Positions 14,405 through 18,970 of a stretch of 18,970 nucleotides of DNA are shown here, piece by piece. Source of the stretch: Euryarchaeota archaeon UBA170 (lineage in GTDB: Archaea; Thermoplasmatota; Poseidoniia; Poseidoniales; Thalassarchaeaceae). Within the stretch, counting starts at the first letter, position 1; each line of letters begins with the position of its first letter. The notes under the pieces are model-generated. The model had not been told where the DNA came from and ran no database searches. It saw nothing but the letters and a program-made list of their open reading frames with translations. The translations under genes were made by a program, and so were the position numbers. The stretch covers positions 1 to 18,970 of the forward strand of contig DALF01000012.1 in assembly GCA_002499345.1 (NCBI GenBank). Direction: 5' to 3'.

Positions 14405-15523
14405 TTGGCAACTATAGAAGAGCAGATTAAGTCACTGGAGGAGGAAATCTCCAAGACCAAGTATAACAAGGCTACTCAGGGCCATATCGGACGATTAAAA
14501 GCTAAGATTGCTTCATTGAAAGAGAGGAAGGAGAAGGCTGTAGCTCATGCTAAGAAGAGTGGGTCGAGTGCTGGTTTTGAGGTCAAGAAGTCTGGCGATG
14601 CCTCGGTTTCACTCGTAGGATTCCCCAGCGTAGGTAAGTCTAGTCTCATCTCTCAACTGACTGGTGCTGAATCAGAGACCGGTGAATTCGCTTTCACAAC
14701 TCTGACTTGCATCCCAGGGGTTCTTGACCACAGAGGGGCCAAGATACAGATTCTAGATCTTCCTGGTTTGATTAAAGGAGCCTCCGAGGGGAAGGGGAGA
14801 GGCAGGGAAATACTCAATGTAATCAGGGGTTCTGATATGGTGCTTTACGTTGTTGACCCGTTTCAAGACTCTCACTTCGACATCCTAGACAGAGAGTTGT
14901 GGATGGCAGGAATGAGATTGAACCAATCTGAACCACAAGTTTTCATTACCAGAACAAAAAGAGGTGGGATAGTAGTCAGATCCACGGTTAAACAAACTAA
15001 TCTTTCAGATGAGGAAATCCAAGGAATAATTCGTAGCTTTGGGATTGTTTCTGCTACTGTGACGCTTCGAACGGATGTCACGGACGATCATATTGTAGAC
15101 ACTTTGGCAGGAAATAGAATCTACAGTAGAGCAGTGGTTGTCGTCAATAAAATCGATTTAGCGACAGAAGAAGATCTGGAGAGAACTAGGAAAATGCTAC
15201 CTGAAGGATGGCCGATTCTGGAGGTTTCGGCTAAGACAGGAGAGGGTATTGAAAATATGAAGGACTTCATCTTCGATAATCTTCACTTTATGTCTATTTT
15301 CCTGAAGCCCCAAGGCCAAGAAGCAGATATGATTGAGCCCCTTATAGTCAAAGACACGTCTACCGTTAGGGACGTGTGTGCAAAACTACACAGAGATTTC
15401 GTCAGAAAATTCAGATATGCTAGGGTCAAGGGGCCCAGTGCGAAATTCGATTGGCAGCGGGTCGGGTTAGATCATCAACTATCTGATGAGGATATTTTAA
15501 CCATTATTCTCAGAAAGGCCTAG
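14405..15523 (+). CDS. DRG/Rbg-family GTPase (OBG-type, TGS domain)
   Basis: Developmentally regulated GTP-binding (DRG) proteins are translation-associated GTPases found in archaea and eukaryotes. Seen in 372 residues: an N-terminal helical segment (ATIEEQIKSLEEEI...), G1 GFPSVGKSS (72-80), a switch region with FAFTTLTCIPG (95-105), G3 DLPGLIKGASEGKGRG (118-133), G4 NKID (248-251), G5 SAKTGEG (275-281) and a C-terminal TGS domain (about 295-372) with VKDTSTVRDVCAKLH and the HQLSDEDILTI end. The S5D2L-like insertion between G3 and G4 is present. Length fits the family (about 365-370). The start is a TTG, chosen because of the strong GGAGG eight bases upstream and the family N-terminus; the open frame upstream is antisense to the divergent gene and is not part of the protein. 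tatC follows after 15 bases, likely on the same transcript. Confidence 0.95.
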   Translation: MATIEEQIKSLEEEISKTKYNKATQGHIGRLKAKIASLKERKEKAVAHAKKSGSSAGFEVKKSGDASVSLVGFPSVGKSSLISQLTGAESETGEFAFTTLTCIPGVLDHRGAKIQILDLPGLIKGASEGKGRGREILNVIRGSDMVLYVVDPFQDSHFDILDRELWMAGMRLNQSEPQVFITRTKRGGIVVRSTVKQTNLSDEEIQGIIRSFGIVSATVTLRTDVTDDHIVDTLAGNRIYSRAVVVVNKIDLATEEDLERTRKMLPEGWPILEVSAKTGEGIENMKDFIFDNLHFMSIFLKPQGQEADMIEPLIVKDTSTVRDVCAKLHRDFVRKFRYARVKGPSAKFDWQRVGLDHQLSDEDILTIILRKA

Positions 15524-15538
15524 GCGATGTATTGACCT

Positions 15539-16321
15539 ATGAAACCCTCACGCGCTAGCATGGAGGCCGGTATGGGAGACCTACTTCCTCGGGCCGAGCT
15601 TAGAGGCTTAATAGAGCATCTAAGAGGCAGGGTCTTGCTCTTAGTAGCTATTTTTGGAGTTGGTTTCATTGGTGGATATCCACTTGCTGGCAGGGCGATA
15701 GAGATGCTTCTGGATTCCTCTTCTTACAGGCCCGATGGTGTTGAAGTGATAATTCTACATCCAATGGAGGCGGTCCTACTAAGATTGAGGATAGGGGTTC
15801 AGCTAGGTGCGATCATGTCTGGACTTTTCTTCATTTGCGACTTGTCATGGAATGGTAGGAAGATTTTTGCAACTGCTAAGAGGTCTGAAATCAAAGAAGA
15901 AAGTAGATTTGGCGGGTTCATATTAGTTGTAATTTCAGCATTGTCACTAGCCTGTATCGGAGCCCTATACTCTCATGAGGTACTAGTGCCCCTACTTCTT
16001 GAGTACCTCTCTGAAGATGCTTCTTCTGCTAATCTGAGTTCCACTTGGCAATTGCAATCATGGGTTGGTTTCGTCAGTGGCCTTTATTTCGCATCGATTT
16101 TTGGCTTCCAGGTCCCCATTGTCATGCTCATACTACTCAGGTACGGAGTTGTGAGCAATGATGGCATCAAGAAGAATAGAGGCGTACTGTGGTTCCTAGG
16201 TATGTCTTTTGGGGCATTTCTATCCCCACCAGATCCATTATCGATGTTCCTAGTTGCTGGCCCCATCCTAATTCTCATAGAGCTGGCACTAATACTTGAT
16301 AGCTTAACTAGGAATCAGTAG
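15539..16321 (+). CDS. tatC: Sec-independent (Tat) protein translocase subunit TatC
   Basis: TatC is the membrane receptor for twin-arginine signal peptides and exports folded proteins together with TatA. Seen in 260 residues: an N-terminal cytoplasmic part with LIEHLRGR (24-31), about six hydrophobic segments (roughly 32-50, 77-100, 125-148, 175-187, 190-203 and 216-252, the last long enough for two), the FGFQVP stretch (188-193) typical of TM4-5, and SPPDPLSMFLVAGPILILIE (229-248), close to the family TPPDPxTQ...PLxxLYE. The usual N-terminal HLxELRxR appears shortened to HLRGR, so the Glu that contacts the Arg pair may be missing. It lies 15 bases after the DRG gene, and its last 14 bases overlap the end of the convergent transporter gene. 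No tatA is in view. Confidence 0.9.
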   Translation: MKPSRASMEAGMGDLLPRAELRGLIEHLRGRVLLLVAIFGVGFIGGYPLAGRAIEMLLDSSSYRPDGVEVIILHPMEAVLLRLRIGVQLGAIMSGLFFICDLSWNGRKIFATAKRSEIKEESRFGGFILVVISALSLACIGALYSHEVLVPLLLEYLSEDASSANLSSTWQLQSWVGFVSGLYFASIFGFQVPIVMLILLRYGVVSNDGIKKNRGVLWFLGMSFGAFLSPPDPLSMFLVAGPILILIELALILDSLTRNQ

Positions 16322-18086
16322 AGATTCCACGGTTCTTAGCGTCTTCAGCCCTTGCGTCGGCACGTCCCTGTTCGATGTCTACATACCTCATGAGGAACAC
16401 ACCGATAGCGATTAGCACAGCGATACTGAGTACGCCTACCCTGCTGTCGAACATTATGGTCATGGTAGCATAGAGTAGTGGTCCTACGGCGGCGGCGACC
16501 TTTCCGAAGAATCCGAAGAATCCGAAGAACTCCGTACTTCTAGTCTCTGGAATCATCTGTCCGAAGATACTTCTAGAGAGTCCTTGAGAACCTCCGAAAA
16601 GAGTTCCAATCATGCATCCCAGAATAAGGAATTGCATACCAATTGCTATCCCTAGAGGCTCCCAAACGTGTTCCCTTACAGTCTCTGGAATTACATCCAG
16701 AGCCCCGTCTCCTAGACTAGTGGGGTGATCGATCCCGACATCTGATGAGCCATCAAGAGGCCCTCCTGATACACTGATACTGAACCTTGACTCGGATATT
16801 GATGCTAATATTAATGCTACATCGCCCTCGACCGGGAAGAGTAGTTTATCGTCAGAGTCATCATAGCCATCCGCCCATTTGTACGTGTTAGTTTTATCAT
16901 CAAACTCTACTGGAAGCATGCCTGAGAAGTCACTAGCCCATTTCTGCTCGTCAAACTCATCATCTCCAAAGTCTAGCTTCTGTGCTATTTGGCTAGCTAA
17001 AGGATTTACTTGTACCTGATATGACTGAGATTCCTCATCCCAGTCGTACATTACCTCGAACTCTTCATGGGAATCCAGTTCTAATGGTGCGAACCCAAGA
17101 ATGGCGAAACTTAGGAATAGCCACCCAATCAGTGACGCATTCAGCGCCTTCTTGGTCCCCCATGCATTGGCCAATTTAGTGAAAGCGAGCGCGCAGGGCC
17201 ATGCGACGAACTGGATCGCAACTATAGTGACCATCAATTCAGTCGTTGTTACTCCCAGAACGACGGCACCGAATATTGGCCCAACTGCCCATACAGTGTT
17301 GATCGCATCTATGAAGAAGAAGTATGCCAACATATAGGTGAATAGTGTCCTGAATTTATTGTACTCCTTCAGTGTCGTCCAAACTTGCGAGTATGCTTCC
17401 CTGATGGTTGGAACTTGCTTATCATTCTCCATAGGGGGCTCTGGCACATACTTGAAAGTGATAAGTGCAAAACCGAACCACCATACTCCTGAAGAAGCCA
17501 GGCAGAATCTGATAACAGCGTCCCCTCCAACTCCCAGAACAAGTCCTAGATGTACCACAAGTAGAAGGCCGCCGCCGAGATACCCATAGGCGTAGGCCCT
17601 GTTCGAGATATCATCCATCTCATCATCAGTCCCGAGGTGCGGAAGTAACGCGTTGTAGAAGACTCCTGCTGCGTTCAGACCAATATTTGCTATGAAGTAG
17701 AAGATTAAGAGCCAAATCCACTCATTTCCAGGCAATAGGAAATCAAATCCTAGCATGAATGTAGCTCCAGCGCCTACATAGGTTAGAGTTCTGAGCCATG
17801 TCATCTTAACGGGCTTGTAATCTGCTATTACCCCCAGTGCTGGTGCGACTATGGCTACAGCCCAAGTTCCTAATGCGACTAGGTACGCGATTAATGCGTC
17901 CCCTTCCATGGTAATTCCTGCAATAGTGGTGTTCAGTCCATTGGCCTCTAGGAATAGATACGCGAACCAAGTAGGGAAAATAGCAGAGACGACACTGGTC
18001 TCAAACGCCGACTTTCCCCAATCATACATACAATATCCACGCACTTCCAATGGGTCGGACGCGCGGTCCAATTCTGCTTCTGACAT
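16308..18086 (-). CDS. Major facilitator superfamily transporter, UMF1/Atg22-like, with large acidic insertion
   Basis: A 592-residue multi-spanning protein. UMF1 (Atg22-like) members of the major facilitator superfamily include the yeast vacuolar amino-acid effluxer Atg22; most bacterial and archaeal members have no known substrate. Seen: YDWGKSAFETSVVSAIFPTWFA (21-42), typical of the first helix, GVIADY (85-90), FYNALLPHL (143-151), a FFFID segment (about 256-260) and the late block GGSQGLSRSIFGQMIP (498-513) with STEFFGFFGFFGK (517-529), all family signatures. Between about residues 336 and 478, roughly 140 residues of acidic, non-hydrophobic sequence interrupt the membrane fold. This loop appears to be TM9-TM10, so it should face outward. 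The ATG at 18086 starts MSEAELDRASDPLEV; a GTG at 18134 would add 16 residues. The gene overlaps tatC by 14 bases at its 3' end. The C-terminus is charged and hydrophilic. Confidence 0.88.
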   Translation of the reverse strand: MSEAELDRASDPLEVRGYCMYDWGKSAFETSVVSAIFPTWFAYLFLEANGLNTTIAGITMEGDALIAYLVALGTWAVAIVAPALGVIADYKPVKMTWLRTLTYVGAGATFMLGFDFLLPGNEWIWLLIFYFIANIGLNAAGVFYNALLPHLGTDDEMDDISNRAYAYGYLGGGLLLVVHLGLVLGVGGDAVIRFCLASSGVWWFGFALITFKYVPEPPMENDKQVPTIREAYSQVWTTLKEYNKFRTLFTYMLAYFFFIDAINTVWAVGPIFGAVVLGVTTTELMVTIVAIQFVAWPCALAFTKLANAWGTKKALNASLIGWLFLSFAILGFAPLELDSHEEFEVMYDWDEESQSYQVQVNPLASQIAQKLDFGDDEFDEQKWASDFSGMLPVEFDDKTNTYKWADGYDDSDDKLLFPVEGDVALILASISESRFSISVSGGPLDGSSDVGIDHPTSLGDGALDVIPETVREHVWEPLGIAIGMQFLILGCMIGTLFGGSQGLSRSIFGQMIPETRSTEFFGFFGFFGKVAAAVGPLLYATMTIMFDSRVGVLSIAVLIAIGVFLMRYVDIEQGRADARAEDAKNRGISTDS

Positions 18087-18196
18087 GACAATACCTAAGC
18101 TCCGTAGAGGCGGAGAGGTAATGAGTATTGCCACGTCTATGTTTTTTCTCAGATTGCATTAATTGCTCCCTCACGTCCGGGGAGATTAGTAGTCAC
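18087..18196. promoter_or_regulatory. Divergent upstream region with AT-rich core
   Basis: This 110-base spacer separates the divergent transporter and phosphodiesterase-like genes and should hold both promoters. CATTAATTG (18157-18165), which is A/T-rich on both strands, is the best TATA-like candidate. It lies about 32-40 bases from the plus-strand ATG at 18197. For the minus strand it sits correctly for a start near the alternative GTG at 18134. A run of six T (18142-18147) precedes it. No clear Shine-Dalgarno sequence is seen for the ATG at 18086. Confidence 0.3.
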
Positions 18197-18970
18197 ATGT
18201 GGAGCCAGCCTTCTGAGAATTCTTTGTGCGCCCTCAGACATGGGATGGTTTTTGCTGATGGGGTAGAGTTTGACATAAGGATGGATGCCGAAGGGGAGCT
18301 TGTGATTTTTCATGATGAGTTTCTTCCAGGATCTGGTTCAATAAAGCCTAGATGTATTGAGAACATCTACACTGATGATCTGAGAAAACAGGGAGTGCTG
18401 ACATTTGCAGAACTGATAAAAGATCGAGAATTCCTGGAACTGTGGAAATCTGGCAGTAAGACTGTGGACATAGAGATCAAGATGCCGCATCCAGTAGTTG
18501 GAAAGGAGAATGATAGCCACCTTGCATCGATATTGGAGAGGATTCGATCTATGACTAATGATCTTGATTTACCATCTAGGTCCACTATTGTATCCAGTTT
18601 TTCTCCCAGAATAAGCAGAGTATCAAAGAATATTGGGTTTGAGATTGCAGTAACCCAGCTCGTCCCTAGAATACGTCCCTGGGGAAGGTACTGGAGAGTA
18701 AAGAGGGTTTTTGCAATTCCTCAATTCGTCATGACTTCGGTCCCTTACATAGCCAGAAAGTTCAGATCTGAAGGGATGGATTCAATTGGGATGGCATTGG
18801 AGTATCTGAAGGGCTGGGAAAAGTACAGTAGATTCGGCCCCTCTGTTGGACTTAATGGCAAGGGCCTTGAGAGATTGCACAATTCCCTGAAAGGGATGGG
18901 AGTTTTTGTTTGGCCTGCTCCTTTGGAGCTTGAGGACTCCCTTATAAGAGCTGGAGTTTCAATTGTCTCG
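18197..18970 (+). CDS. Glycerophosphodiester phosphodiesterase-like protein (N-terminal part, cut by window edge)
   Basis: 258 codons are present and the gene runs off the right edge. The family hydrolyses glycerophosphodiesters to glycerol 3-phosphate and an alcohol in a TIM-barrel fold with a metal site. Seen from the ATG: SENSLCAL (6-13), matching the family PENTLxAF, DGVEFDIRMDAEGELVIFHDE (from 21) with metal-site Glu24, Asp26 and the HD pair (39-40), LTFAELI (68-74), and VDIEIK (90-95), the family conserved exE...K. The usual N-terminal AHRG, which carries the first catalytic His, is not in the reading from ATG. The codon just before is CAC (His) and the frame is open back to 18125, with a TTG at 18128 as the only ordinary start. 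So either the start is upstream and reads SHMW instead of HRG, or the protein lacks this His and Arg. The rest of the barrel cannot be judged. Confidence 0.72.
   Translation, partial: MWSQPSENSLCALRHGMVFADGVEFDIRMDAEGELVIFHDEFLPGSGSIKPRCIENIYTDDLRKQGVLTFAELIKDREFLELWKSGSKTVDIEIKMPHPVVGKENDSHLASILERIRSMTNDLDLPSRSTIVSSFSPRISRVSKNIGFEIAVTQLVPRIRPWGRYWRVKRVFAIPQFVMTSVPYIARKFRSEGMDSIGMALEYLKGWEKYSRFGPSVGLNGKGLERLHNSLKGMGVFVWPAPLELEDSLIRAGVSIVS

Noticed and set aside
1..18970. Defence system, CRISPR array, transposon, prophage or tRNA genes
   Set aside because: No direct-repeat array, transposase, integrase or cloverleaf was seen. The methyltransferase has no restriction or BREX/DISARM-like neighbours inside the window.

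Overview
The window looks like a piece of a planktonic euryarchaeal genome, most likely Marine Group II (Candidatus Poseidoniales) or a close relative in the Thermoplasmata lineage. The archaeal markers are the ribosome-recycling ATPase ABCE1/Rli1, an archaeal-type triosephosphate isomerase, a NadM-type NMN adenylyltransferase, a DRG-family GTPase and short TATA-like boxes just upstream of several start codons. Genes with bacterial affinity (GrpE, ADP-forming succinyl-CoA ligase, TatC, squalene/phytoene synthases) fit the mixed gene content of these archaea. The assignment rests on protein motifs only.

Layout. 1-2454, minus strand: the N-terminal part of tpiA (cut by the window edge), an orphan cytosine-C5 DNA methyltransferase, and a sugar-phosphate nucleotidyltransferase. 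2556-9449, plus strand: sucC-sucD (translationally coupled), two adjacent but divergent trans-isoprenyl diphosphate synthases (squalene/phytoene synthase family) separated by a short region with potential RNA structure, ABCE1, and grpE. 9518-12977, plus strand: two exported proteins, an SGNH-like hydrolase with a PGF-CTERM-like C-terminal anchor and a large lipoprotein with an alpha/beta-hydrolase domain. 12978-14310, minus strand: nadM and an unrecognised 236-residue protein, converging on the lipoprotein gene with no gap. 14405-16321, plus strand: DRG GTPase followed by tatC. 16308-18086, minus strand: a UMF1/Atg22-like major facilitator with a large acidic insertion. 18197-18970, plus strand: the N-terminal part of a glycerophosphodiester phosphodiesterase-like protein. 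Coding density is high; no gene-free stretch reaches 300 bases.

How the genes relate. Most are housekeeping: glycolysis, TCA cycle, NAD synthesis, ribosome recycling, chaperone cofactor, protein export. The two synthases presumably feed a C30 or C40 isoprenoid route, but no desaturase or cyclase is in view. The secreted hydrolases and the UMF1-like transporter suit a heterotrophic, polymer- and lipid-degrading lifestyle.

The most notable observation is in ABCE1. Both ATPase domains are textbook, but the N-terminal domain that normally binds two [4Fe-4S] clusters keeps only four of its eight canonical cysteines, with three non-canonical cysteines elsewhere. Other points worth a look are the structured spacer between the synthases, the extracytoplasmic insertion in the transporter, the altered TatC N-terminus and the missing HRG motif in the phosphodiesterase-like protein. 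I did not see a clear new multi-gene system.
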